Positions 7,866 to 14,560 of a stretch of DNA of 22,722 nt are shown one piece after another. Below the pieces are notes generated by a model. It was not told where the DNA came from. It ran no database searches and saw nothing but the letters and a program-made list of their open reading frames with translations. The position numbers were made by a program, and so were the translations under genes. Origin of the DNA: a virus; the IMG/VR virus record IMGVR_UViG_3300017773_000155, positions 1 through 22,722 of that record; one strand, 5' to 3'. Numbering within the stretch: the first letter of the stretch is position 1; every line of letters begins with the position of its first letter.

Positions 7866-8574
7866 TTCAACAAACAGACTAGGTTCTATTGAAGGACTGA
7901 AAACCCTTATGGGTAGATCCGATGGTTTTCAAAGACCTAATCTATTCCGTGTTCAGTTACCTCCGATTGATGGTTACGACACAAAAGATTTAAACTTATT
8001 GTGTAAGGCAGTATTATTGCCTGGCAGACAGATCGGTACGATCGAGAAACAGTTAGGTACATATAAGTACGACATAGTAAATGCACAGACGGTGTCAGAA
8101 GTAACCATGACATTCCATGTACCAGCAACACACATAGTAAAGAACTACTTCGAAGATTGGCAAAGTATTGCGTGGAACAAAGGTGAAGTAGGATACTTTA
8201 AAGATTACTCAAGAGATCTCAAGATTGAGACTCTAAAGACAGGTGCAACTATTCCTGCCTTTAATAAACAAATACCTTTTTTGAAAAAGATTAGTCCGAC
8301 TATCCGTAATCGACTACCAGACATTGGGCCATTTAAATTGTCCCAAGGTGAATTAGATTTGGACTTAGGTACAAAGGACGAAAAGACATACACTTGTCGT
8401 TTGATCGAAGCGTTTCCAACGACAATGAGTGATATACAGTTGGGTGATGACCAAGAGAACGCAATCATGGAACTCACGGTATCATTTAAGTATAGAGATT
8501 GGGAATCAACTGCCCACGATGCGAAGAGTTTGTTTAGTTCAATACTTAGTGGTGGACTAAATATCTTCAGTTGA
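7858..8574 (+). CDS. 54: tail tube/baseplate tube initiator, gp54/gp19 family
   Basis: 238 residues with the tail-tube fold signature seen in T4 gp19 and gp54: GFQRPNLFRVQLPP, LLCKAVLLPGRQIGT, VTMTFHVPATHIVKNYFEDW and near the end CRLIEAFPTTMSDIQLGDDQ followed by VSFKYRDW. The main tube protein gp19 normally sits next to the sheath gene gp18; this gene instead lies among baseplate genes, so I prefer the gp54-like baseplate-tail tube initiator that seeds gp19 on gp48. A central insert of about 40 residues (FNKQIPFLKKISPTIRNRLP) is longer than in gp19. It overlaps the preceding gene by eight bases, with AAGG about ten bases upstream. Confidence 0.65.
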   Translation: MANSTNRLGSIEGLKTLMGRSDGFQRPNLFRVQLPPIDGYDTKDLNLLCKAVLLPGRQIGTIEKQLGTYKYDIVNAQTVSEVTMTFHVPATHIVKNYFEDWQSIAWNKGEVGYFKDYSRDLKIETLKTGATIPAFNKQIPFLKKISPTIRNRLPDIGPFKLSQGELDLDLGTKDEKTYTCRLIEAFPTTMSDIQLGDDQENAIMELTVSFKYRDWESTAHDAKSLFSSILSGGLNIFS

Positions 8575-8607
8575 GATAAACTATTTCTAAATTATTAGGA
8601 GAATGAA

Positions 8608-9324
8608 ATGGCATTACCAAAGTTAAATACTGCACCGATATATGAGATGTCGGTTCCTTCGACAGGAGATCGAGTCAGCTACAGACCGTATCTTGTTAAG
8701 GAAGAAAAGGTTCTCATGATGGCGTTTGAATCTGGTGATCAGAATCAAGCACTAAAAGCCATCGTTGCGACCATTGATGCATGTATTCAAGATAAAATAA
8801 ACGTAGCAGAACTGGCGACATTCGATGTCGAGTATATGTTTACACAGATACGTTCCAAGTCTGCTGGTGAGAAATCGACAGTCTTACTCAAGTGTAAGGA
8901 ATGTGAAACTCAAAACGAGGTAGACATTGATCTATCTGCAATTGAAGTTGAGGTCACAGACGATGACATGAAAGTAGAACTGACCGATCAGATCACGGTA
9001 GAGATGAAGTACCCTTCTTACAAGTCGGTTATGGAATCAGATCTATCTGGTGATCAAGTAAAACTAGGACTGGATATGGTTGTAGCCAGTATCGCTGGAG
9101 TCATAGTTAAAAACGGTCTTGAAGAAGAACGTATGGATGCGAAGGATGTATCCAAAAAAGAACTGATGGAATTCATTGAGTCTATGACCAGTGAACAGTT
9201 CGAAAGAGTTACCAAGTATATTGGTGATCTTCCATCGATGACACATGATGCAAAATTTAAGTGTATCAACTGTGAACATGATAATGAAATTGAGTTAAAA
9301 GGGATATCAGATTTTTTATCCTAA
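8608..9324 (+). CDS. 26: baseplate hub assembly protein gp26 (T4_baseplate family)
   Basis: 238 residues, preceded by a clear AGGAG six bases before the ATG. The opening LPKLNTAPIYEMSVPSTGDRV, the YRPYLVKEEKVL segment and two short zinc-ribbon-like pairs (CKEC at about 96-99 and CINC at about 219-222) are typical of the T4 gp26 baseplate family. T4 gp26 acts in hub assembly. The C-terminus LKGISDFLS is encoded over a U UUU UUA heptamer at 9312-9318, right before the stop at 9322-9324. A -1 slip there would replace the last residue(s) and add 64 residues of a gp51-like sequence. The two likely products are therefore gp26 and a gp26-gp51 fusion. Confidence 0.85.
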   Translation: MALPKLNTAPIYEMSVPSTGDRVSYRPYLVKEEKVLMMAFESGDQNQALKAIVATIDACIQDKINVAELATFDVEYMFTQIRSKSAGEKSTVLLKCKECETQNEVDIDLSAIEVEVTDDDMKVELTDQITVEMKYPSYKSVMESDLSGDQVKLGLDMVVASIAGVIVKNGLEEERMDAKDVSKKELMEFIESMTSEQFERVTKYIGDLPSMTHDAKFKCINCEHDNEIELKGISDFLS

Positions 9325-9361
9325 ACCTTTCTCATGATAGTCTTGTAAACCATTATAAGAC
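9297..9361 (+). promoter_or_regulatory. candidate programmed -1 frameshift signal joining gp26 to gp51
   Basis: The heptamer T TTT TTA occupies 9312-9318 in the gp26 frame (GAT TTT TTA TCC TAA), an X XXY YYZ slippery site. AAAAGGGA at 9297-9304 resembles an internal Shine-Dalgarno about seven bases upstream, as in dnaX-type stimulators. Downstream, GTCTTGTAA at 9340-9348 pairs with TTATAAGAC at 9353-9361 (nine pairs, one G-U, loop ACCA). The 21-base spacer is longer than the common 5-9 bases, so the hairpin's part is uncertain. Confidence 0.65.
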
Positions 9362-9512
9362 AAATTTTGCAATGATGCAACATCATCATTACAGTTTAAG
9401 CGAACTAGAGATGATGATGCCATGGGAAAGGGAAATATATGTTAATATGCTATTGGAACACATTAAGGAAGAGAACGAGAGAATAGAAAGACAGAATCAA
9501 CAAAACGGATAA
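9318..9512 (+). CDS. 51: gp51-like hub assembly segment, read in the -1 frame of gp26
   Basis: This frame is open from the slip site at 9318 to the stop at 9510-9512. It gives 64 residues beginning ILNLSHDSLVNHYKTNFAMM and ending in a charged helix, with YSLSELEMMMPWEREIYVN in between. The SELE..MPWER.IY pattern is typical of gp51-like and related tail-assembly proteins; gp51 catalyses hub assembly in T4. The only in-frame ATGs near the front (9372 and 9375) have no Shine-Dalgarno, and the 18 residues before them read as ordinary helical protein. Both points favour expression by frameshift from gp26 rather than by separate initiation. If initiated independently, the product would be only about 46 residues. 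Confidence 0.7.
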   Translation: MLNLSHDSLVNHYKTNFAMMQHHHYSLSELEMMMPWEREIYVNMLLEHIKEENERIERQNQQNG

Positions 9513-9518
9513 CCAGTA

Positions 9519-11798
9519 ATGGCAGAAGCACAATTAACAGGCGCAATCGGTTTACTGCGAGAAGAGAATAATAAGAAACTCGCAGAACTGAACGAGAACC
9601 AAGAAAAGACGGCAGCGGCTACGCAAGAGACCGCACGTCTTATTGGTGATATGCTCGATGGTATGGCAGTCGATCGTCAGCGTTCACAGGATAAACAAGA
9701 AAAACCAGCAGGTGGTGGCCCATCTGGTGGTGGAGGCAAAGCACCGCAAGGTAAAGAGAGTATCGGATTTATCGGAATACTTGGTAGAATCGTTGCTGGT
9801 TTGTCTGGTGCGGTACTTGGTCTTATCTACGGTATTGTTAAAACTGTTACTAGTCCATTCACTCAATTAGCTAAGAGTACTAAGGATTTCTTTAAGAACA
9901 CAAAATTAGTTCAGTTCGTCAAAGGGAAATTCACTAGTATGATTAGTACGATAAAGAATTTCTTTAAACCTGTAACTACTTTCTTTACTAACATTAGTAA
10001 AGCATTTGGGGCAGGATTAAAAGGTGAAACCAAAGCCCTCCGTGGTGCAATGGGAAGATTCGTTAGTCTTCAAAAGGGAATAACAGGTTTCTTTGCAAGT
10101 ATGGGTAGGATGATGAATAAGTTCATCGTCAAACCATTCAATAGAATCCGAAGAGCAATAGGTTCTATCGGTAAAGTGATGAATGGTGTTACTGTTCAAA
10201 CTGGTAAGGTAGGCAAATTCTTCACTAAAATAGGTGACGGATTCAAGATGGTCGGTAAACTCTTTAGTGGGTTTGCCAAAACATTTGGTGTTGTATTCAA
10301 AGCATTCTCAGTAGTTGGTCGTATAATCGCATGGCCTATCACAGTAATCACTGGTCTTATCGGTGGTATCATGCAGATGTTCAAAGACTTCGGTAAGTCC
10401 AGAGACGAGGGTGACGGTATAATGAAGTCACTCTTTAAAGGATTCAGTGGATTCTTCAAAGGTGCAATCAACTCCATTATCATGAAACCTCTAGACATGT
10501 TGAAAAACGGTCTCGCTTGGTTATTAGGTAAACTAGGATTTGAGAGCGCTGAGAACGCATTAGCAGGATTCAGTATCTCTGGTTTCTTTACCAAGATATG
10601 GGATTGGATGACCAACTTTATCGCAGACTTGCCAGGCATGATTGTTGATGCATTGGTTGGTGCGGTCAAAGGAATCGGTAATTTCTTCAGTAACATTGAC
10701 TTTGGTGGATTCTTCGGTGGTATCGGAGACAAAGTTGGTGACTGGTGGAGTGGTGCCTCAGAGGGATTCTTCAAGAAGTTTGAACACGCAAAAGACACAT
10801 TCGGTAAACTCAAAGGTAAAGTAGCGGGACTGCAAGACAAGTTCCGAGAGTTCATCATGGACAAGTTACCTGAGAAAGGATCGTTCCTTGAGAAGTTTGT
10901 TCCAGATGCAGTTTATGAATGGGTTGGTCAGACTGGTCGATTCGCACCACCTAAGAAAGATCCTGCCGTAGATGAACCTGCCAAGGAAGGTGAAGAACGT
11001 GAGATGAGCAAAGCAGAACTTGAACAACAACTCAAGGCAGATGAAAAAGATCTTGCGGATGCACAGAAAGCATTAGATGAGGGAACTGGTTCAGAACTGG
11101 AAGTCGAGAAGATGCAGATGTTCGTAGATGCAACAAAGATGCAACTAGACGGTCTCAAAGAGTTAACTGTCACCAATCAAGAAATGAATAAGGCGAGAAT
11201 GGAAGCAATCAAGACTGGTGACGATACCGAACTTAAAGGATTGAAGGAAAAGTCTACCAAGACATTTGAAGAAAGAGAAGCAGAACAACTTGCAAGAATG
11301 AAGGATCAACTTGCACGTGGTGAAGCAACTTTCACGTGGACTGATGCTGAACTCGCTGCAGCTTCTGCTGATGAAAAAGAGTGGATGTTAGAGGACAACT
11401 CTGCGGAAGGTCAAGCGCAACAGTTAGAAAACCTAAGAGAAAAAATCGTCAAGAAAGAAGACGAAATCGCTAATCGCAAACTTGTTGCGATGAAACGTGA
11501 AGAAGACATTCAGAAGTTTGGTTCGGAAGAAGCTGCAAGACTTGCTCGTATGTCTGAAAAGGATCGTGAAGAATTACTCGCAAAAGCAAGAGAGAAACTT
11601 GCGACAGAAGGTGCTGGATCTGGTATGGAACTATCAAACAAACGAAGAGCGCAAGCAATCCTTGATGGAGAAAAACAACGACAAGCATCGATGGTCGTTG
11701 CACCTCAAACAAATGTAGTAAACAACTCTGCACCTACCACAGCAGTTATGAATATGAACATGCCTGCGGTAGATAACCTAGACACAACCTACGGATAA
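9519..11798 (+). CDS. tape-measure-like tail protein (gp29 position)
   Basis: A 759-residue protein following the gp26-gp51 pair, the place where tailed phages put the tape measure after the assembly chaperones. It begins with a helical/coiled-coil part, then a Gly-rich linker (about 63-78). A hydrophobic segment follows (IGFIGILGRIVAGLSGAVLG, about 82-108), then many Phe/Lys/Gly repeats (for example FFKPVTTFFTNISKAFG) and a second membrane-like stretch (RIIAWPITVITGLIGGIMQM). The C-terminal third (about 485-720) is a long charged coiled coil. This mosaic is typical of tape measures, which set tail length and enter the host envelope. No enzymatic domain is seen. T4 gp29 is 590 residues; if this is the ruler, a longer tube would be expected. 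Its stop lies in the A-run of the gp32 terminator. Confidence 0.72.
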   Translation: MAEAQLTGAIGLLREENNKKLAELNENQEKTAAATQETARLIGDMLDGMAVDRQRSQDKQEKPAGGGPSGGGGKAPQGKESIGFIGILGRIVAGLSGAVLGLIYGIVKTVTSPFTQLAKSTKDFFKNTKLVQFVKGKFTSMISTIKNFFKPVTTFFTNISKAFGAGLKGETKALRGAMGRFVSLQKGITGFFASMGRMMNKFIVKPFNRIRRAIGSIGKVMNGVTVQTGKVGKFFTKIGDGFKMVGKLFSGFAKTFGVVFKAFSVVGRIIAWPITVITGLIGGIMQMFKDFGKSRDEGDGIMKSLFKGFSGFFKGAINSIIMKPLDMLKNGLAWLLGKLGFESAENALAGFSISGFFTKIWDWMTNFIADLPGMIVDALVGAVKGIGNFFSNIDFGGFFGGIGDKVGDWWSGASEGFFKKFEHAKDTFGKLKGKVAGLQDKFREFIMDKLPEKGSFLEKFVPDAVYEWVGQTGRFAPPKKDPAVDEPAKEGEEREMSKAELEQQLKADEKDLADAQKALDEGTGSELEVEKMQMFVDATKMQLDGLKELTVTNQEMNKARMEAIKTGDDTELKGLKEKSTKTFEEREAEQLARMKDQLARGEATFTWTDAELAAASADEKEWMLEDNSAEGQAQQLENLREKIVKKEDEIANRKLVAMKREEDIQKFGSEEAARLARMSEKDREELLAKAREKLATEGAGSGMELSNKRRAQAILDGEKQRQASMVVAPQTNVVNNSAPTTAVMNMNMPAVDNLDTTYG

Positions 11799-11826
11799 AA
11801 AAAAAGGGGAACCGAAGTTCCCCCTT
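11797..11826 (-). terminator. Rho-independent terminator with UUCG loop at the end of gp32
   Basis: On the minus strand GGGGAAC, loop TTCG and GTTCCCC (stem 11806-11812 with 11817-11823) are followed by a run of nine Ts. C(UUCG)G is an unusually stable tetraloop. It ends leftward transcription from gp32. For rightward transcripts of the tape-measure gene the hairpin exists but no U-run follows it. Confidence 0.92.
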
Positions 11827-11843
11827 GACTACTTCAGACTGTA

Positions 11844-12770
11844 TTAGTCTGCTTGTGCCATTTTGGCGAAGTAAGATAGTGTATCATCTTCATCTTCAGA
11901 AGGTGCTGATTCAATTGCAGGCGTAGGTGCCGATACAATCTCTGGTTCCGATGCACTAGTAGCAGGAGCCGCTTCCGCACTTTGCGTTAACGCCTCATTC
12001 TTCATAGTTGCACCATCACCAACCGAATGACCAAGTACAAGTTGTAGACGTGAGTTTAACTCGTCATATGACTTGTATTGTTTCGGATCAACAAACTCCG
12101 CAAGATCGTGAAGTTGATTATATGTTGCTTCAAGTTTAGTTTCGTCAGCATCAAACAATGCAGATGCAGATTTAAACTCTGACTTATCGTAGTTACGATA
12201 TCCAGCCACATTACGAATCTTCAACTGGAAGTCTGCTCCAGACCAGAAGTCGAATGGATTCACTGGTTCTTCGCCAGGAAACTGTGGTTGCATAACATCC
12301 ATGAGTTTATCAAAGATCTTCTTACCATACTCGTACAAGAATACTTTACCCTCGTTCGATGGGTTAGAAGGATCACTCACAACTAGAATGTTAGAGATGT
12401 AGTGTAGTCTACGTTTTTGTTTACGAGCAGTTTCTTTATCTTCCTCGTTACCAGAGTTCCACAGACGTGAGTTCAACTCACCGACTGGATCCTTCTGTCC
12501 GATAGAAGTAAGAGACTTCTCGATATACCATTGACCAGTTGGGCCTTTAAACCCATGATCCCAGTAACGTTCCCAAGGAAGTTCCTGACCTTCCATGGCT
12601 GGAAGGAAACGAATGACTGCGTAACCGTTACCAGCGTCATCGACAGTTGGTTTCCACTTACGTTCGTCCTCGTATTTGTTTTTAGTTTTCTGACCACCAC
12701 CTACTTCTTGAGCAGCTGAGACCAGTTTTGAGATGTCAGTCTTACCTGACTTTAGATTTGCAAAAGACAT
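11844..12770 (-). CDS. 32: single-stranded DNA-binding protein gp32
   Basis: 308 residues; T4 gp32 has 301. The start MSFANLKSGKTDISKL is the cooperativity region. The core includes YAVIRFLPAMEGQELPWERY, HGFKGPTGQWYIEKS, a basic KQKRRLHYISNILVV segment and NPFDFWSGADFQLKIR. The tail is Ala/Pro/Glu-rich and ends in an acidic SEDEDDTLSYF motif, the region that recruits replication partners in T4. It coats ssDNA during replication, recombination and repair. The zinc site of T4 (His64, Cys77, Cys87, Cys90) is not kept: His72 is present, but the other positions are Ser86, Asp94 and Gly97 (DPVG for CPVC). GGAG lies seven bases before the ATG. Upstream are a sigma70 promoter and a late promoter, and downstream a strong terminator. 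Confidence 0.95.
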   Translation of the reverse strand: MSFANLKSGKTDISKLVSAAQEVGGGQKTKNKYEDERKWKPTVDDAGNGYAVIRFLPAMEGQELPWERYWDHGFKGPTGQWYIEKSLTSIGQKDPVGELNSRLWNSGNEEDKETARKQKRRLHYISNILVVSDPSNPSNEGKVFLYEYGKKIFDKLMDVMQPQFPGEEPVNPFDFWSGADFQLKIRNVAGYRNYDKSEFKSASALFDADETKLEATYNQLHDLAEFVDPKQYKSYDELNSRLQLVLGHSVGDGATMKNEALTQSAEAAPATSASEPEIVSAPTPAIESAPSEDEDDTLSYFAKMAQAD

Positions 12771-12781
12771 ATTTTTTCTCC

Positions 12782-12802
12782 GTATTTACAATGTATTAAC
12801 AA
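12782..12802 (-). repeat. tandem 10-bp direct repeat in the gp32 leader
   Basis: The minus strand reads TTGTTAATAC, one A, then TTGTAAATAC: two copies with one mismatch, ending a few bases before the gp32 Shine-Dalgarno. T4 gp32 represses its own translation by binding an A/U-rich unstructured leader, so this could be such an operator. That role is inference. Confidence 0.45.
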
Positions 12803-12834
12803 TTTATCCACTTTGTGCATAATATATGATTAGT

Positions 12835-12864
12835 ATTATACCACACATAGTATTCGTATGGCAA
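12835..12864 (-). promoter_or_regulatory. sigma70 (early) promoter for gp32
   Basis: The minus strand has TTGCCA (12864-12859), 18 bases, then TATAAT (12840-12835), with TGG giving an extended -10. The -35 belongs to the GCTTG(A/C)CA family seen at four other minus-strand sites in this window. The leader to the gp32 start is about 60 bases. Confidence 0.85.
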
Positions 12865-12868
12865 GCAC

Positions 12869-12876
12869 TATTTATA
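12869..12876 (-). promoter_or_regulatory. T4-type late promoter overlapping the gp33 stop codon
   Basis: Exact TATAAATA on the minus strand; its internal TAA (12874-12872) is the gp33 stop codon. It would give late transcription of gp32 with a leader of about 90 bases. T4 gene 32 is likewise transcribed from more than one promoter class. Confidence 0.65.
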
Positions 12877-13129
12877 CATCCAAAGTATTTACCTTTGGAA
12901 GTATATTCAAATCCATCGCTTCCTTTTCAAGGTTCTCTACGATTGATAGATTTAAATATTTTTTGATGTCCTCTATTTCGATATTGTTCTTTTCACAGAT
13001 CCAAACAATAGCATCAATATAGGTCATCCTGTTCGTCCTCACTGCCGTCTCCACCATCGCCGAGAATTTCTTCTTGGTTAGAAAGTTTTGTTGCGGTTGC
13101 GTGGACTCTTCTGGGATCGTCTTCACCAT
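12872..13129 (-). CDS. 33: late transcription co-activator gp33
   Basis: 85 residues. The body FLTKKKFSAMVETAVRTNR, then MTYIDAIVWICEKNNIEIED and LNLSIVENLEKEAMDLNILP, matches the gp33 family of marine T4-like phages. In T4, gp33 (112 residues) binds the RNA polymerase beta flap and links it to the sliding clamp and gp55, activating late promoters. The start at 13129 is chosen because AGGAG lies exactly seven bases upstream and because the KFSAMVE helix is conserved in the family as I recall it. This places the first 116 bases inside the upstream gene in another frame. A shorter start at 13027 would overlap by only 14 bases but would lose that helix. gp33 precedes gp32, as in T4 (59-33-dsbA-32). 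Confidence 0.82.
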   Translation of the reverse strand: MVKTIPEESTQPQQNFLTKKKFSAMVETAVRTNRMTYIDAIVWICEKNNIEIEDIKKYLNLSIVENLEKEAMDLNILPKVNTLDV

Positions 13130-13673
13130 ACCATGACTCCTGTAGTTCCTTTGTCCAAGTCTGGCCTATGTCTGGATAAAACACACCCATAGTTCTGTTC
13201 GGTGTTCCGTCTGGATGATAAGACATGGCGACACATACTTTTTGTACTCTGTGTTCCCTGTTCTCACCCCAACGGAAATCTCCCCAGTGTCCAGTAGACA
13301 AATAAGATTTCATATTTTTAATATAAGTTTGAAGGTCGATGTACTCAGATCTCTCTTGCCATTTGGAAGATGTCTTCAGACTACTCATACCTCTCAACTT
13401 CAATTCATTACTTTTAATCCACTCCTTGACCTTCAGCGGATGAAGAAAATCATCTTCTGGTAGATCACGGATAGAATGATGGACAGTCTTTAGACCAGTG
13501 TGACCACGTGCTTCTCGTGCTTTCGCAAGACGTTCAGCAGCTGCCTTCTTCTGTTCCTCAGTCATTGGTTTTCTCTTACGCTTTATTTTCTTGCGTTCGA
13601 AACCCAACTCCTTCATCATGGCATCCTGATTCTTCTTACGAGTATCAGCTGCCTTCTGTCCTTTCTTTGTCAT
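13014..13673 (-). CDS. conserved basic protein upstream of gp33, function unknown
   Basis: 219 residues. Residues 1-60 are strongly basic and probably helical (QKAADTRKKNQDAMMKELGF, then KKIKRKRKPMTEEQKKAAAE), suggesting nucleic-acid contact. The middle (HSIRDLPEDDFLHPLKVKEW, RSEYIDLQTYIKNMKSYLST) and a Trp-rich part (GHWGDFRWGEN) look like an ordered domain. The end is acidic (GDGGDGSEDEQDDLY) and is encoded over the gp33 start region. By position it corresponds to the gp59/dsbA area of T4, but I see no resemblance to gp59, so no function is claimed. It follows the Sm-like gene directly, with its ATG a few bases after that stop. Confidence 0.7.
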   Translation of the reverse strand: MTKKGQKAADTRKKNQDAMMKELGFERKKIKRKRKPMTEEQKKAAAERLAKAREARGHTGLKTVHHSIRDLPEDDFLHPLKVKEWIKSNELKLRGMSSLKTSSKWQERSEYIDLQTYIKNMKSYLSTGHWGDFRWGENREHRVQKVCVAMSYHPDGTPNRTMGVFYPDIGQTWTKELQESWYGEDDPRRVHATATKLSNQEEILGDGGDGSEDEQDDLY

Positions 13674-13676
13674 ATC

Positions 13677-13946
13677 TTACCCGATTGGATTGAATGTTAG
13701 TAATGAATCATAACGGAACGATCTCCATTCCTGTAGACTTAAATCAAACACCCTACATGCAACCTCATGGTTGTTAGGTTCTTTGTCTGACTTAGGACGT
13801 TTGTCCTCTGGTATCAAATCGGATACCAGTGTCGCTTTCATTTGACGAACTTCTCCATCCTTCACTTTCGTAAACGATAGATCAACTTGTCCATTTCGCA
13901 ATGCAATAAGAACCGTGTCCTTACTTGGTAGTTGCGTATCATTCAT
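13677..13946 (-). CDS. Sm-like/SH3-barrel small protein (WYL_2, DUF2693-like)
   Basis: 89 residues from the ATG at 13946, which has GAGG about nine bases upstream; an in-frame GTG at 13961 lacks a ribosome site. The segment DTVLIALRNGQVDLSFTKVK, then TLVSDLIPEDKRP, ACRVFDLSLQEWRSFRYDSL and LTFNP, fits the small SH3-like beta-barrel family common in T4-like phages (Pfam WYL_2, formerly DUF2693). Its role in the phage is not known; an RNA- or protein-binding adaptor is a guess from the fold. It sits in the early minus-strand block, just after an unrecognised acidic protein. Confidence 0.65.
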   Translation of the reverse strand: MNDTQLPSKDTVLIALRNGQVDLSFTKVKDGEVRQMKATLVSDLIPEDKRPKSDKEPNNHEVACRVFDLSLQEWRSFRYDSLLTFNPIG

Positions 13947-13961
13947 AATATAGTACCTCAC

Positions 13962-14318
13962 TTATTTAGAATTATCTAACTTGCCAGAATGCAAGTCTTT
14001 TAACCATTGGTCTGATTGATCAAACCAAACGATCACCTGTTCGAAAGATTTTAACAATCCTTCTATCGATTCGGATTCCTGTTTATTAACAGTATCTTCA
14101 CCTACCTTTCCGTCTTTACGATCTAAGTAATAACGGATAGTATCTACATAAACATCACGCAACATCTCGACAGTTACCGCTTCCGCTTCGTCAGTTGAGA
14201 TCTCTGGAAGATCCACAAACTTACGTGGTTGCCCGAAACCTTTTTCTTCGGGTTGACCTTTCAACGGTTTAGTACTATCGCCTTTAGTTGCACGAACCTT
14301 AGTTTTAGTTGTAGCCAT
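13962..14318 (-). CDS. hypothetical protein, 118 aa
   Basis: Not recognised. The N-terminal ~35 residues are Lys/Thr/Gly-rich and likely disordered (TTKTKVRATKGDSTKPLKGQ). The rest is acidic and helical (STDEAEAVTVEMLRDVYVDT, then IEGLLKSFEQVIVWFDQSDQ). The ATG lies between the stop of the previous gene (14321) and this frame with AGGGGAAATGTA-type purines just upstream, so translation is probably coupled. It belongs to the leftward early operon between the SprT-like and Sm-like genes. Confidence 0.6.
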   Translation of the reverse strand: MATTKTKVRATKGDSTKPLKGQPEEKGFGQPRKFVDLPEISTDEAEAVTVEMLRDVYVDTIRYYLDRKDGKVGEDTVNKQESESIEGLLKSFEQVIVWFDQSDQWLKDLHSGKLDNSK

Positions 14319-14320
14319 AA

Positions 14321-14536
14321 TTACATTTCCCCTATGCGAGTGTTATCTAAAATAGAACCGTAGTGTGCCTTCGCATAGTCAGAAGCATCACTCCAGTGTA
14401 TCAATGACATGTCATCGTATTTCTCGATTTGTGCCACTTGTTTATCAACCTCACGATCTAACAACTTTTTTTTCTGAATCTTTTCAGCAGCTGCCTTGAT
14501 CATGGCGTATCGTTGAACTTTATTTATCTTTTTCAT
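14321..14536 (-). CDS. hypothetical small basic helical protein, 71 aa
   Basis: Start set at the ATG at 14536 because AAGGAGAG lies directly upstream; the frame is open eight codons further but without a ribosome site. The N-terminal half is a basic amphipathic helix (MKKINKVQRYAMIKAAAEKI, then QKKKLLDREVDKQ), followed by SLIHWSDASDYAKAHYGSIL. No known family recognised. It lies in the early minus-strand block, two bases before the 118-residue gene. Confidence 0.6.
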   Translation of the reverse strand: MKKINKVQRYAMIKAAAEKIQKKKLLDREVDKQVAQIEKYDDMSLIHWSDASDYAKAHYGSILDNTRIGEM

Positions 14537-14560
14537 ATCTCTCCTTATTAAACTTCTCAA

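Noticed and set aside
9340-9361. Hairpin after gp26 as a transcription terminator
   Set aside because: There is no U-run after the stem and the operon continues into gp51 and the tape measure.
10196-10864. 222-codon minus-strand open frame opposite the tape-measure gene
   Set aside because: Composition (Pro/Asn/Leu/Ser) is that of a mirror frame of a Gly/Phe/Lys-rich gene; there is no promoter or Shine-Dalgarno.
13027-13029. Shorter gp33 start at the MTYIDA methionine
   Set aside because: It would remove the KFSAMVE helix that is typical of gp33, and the start at 13129 has a better Shine-Dalgarno.
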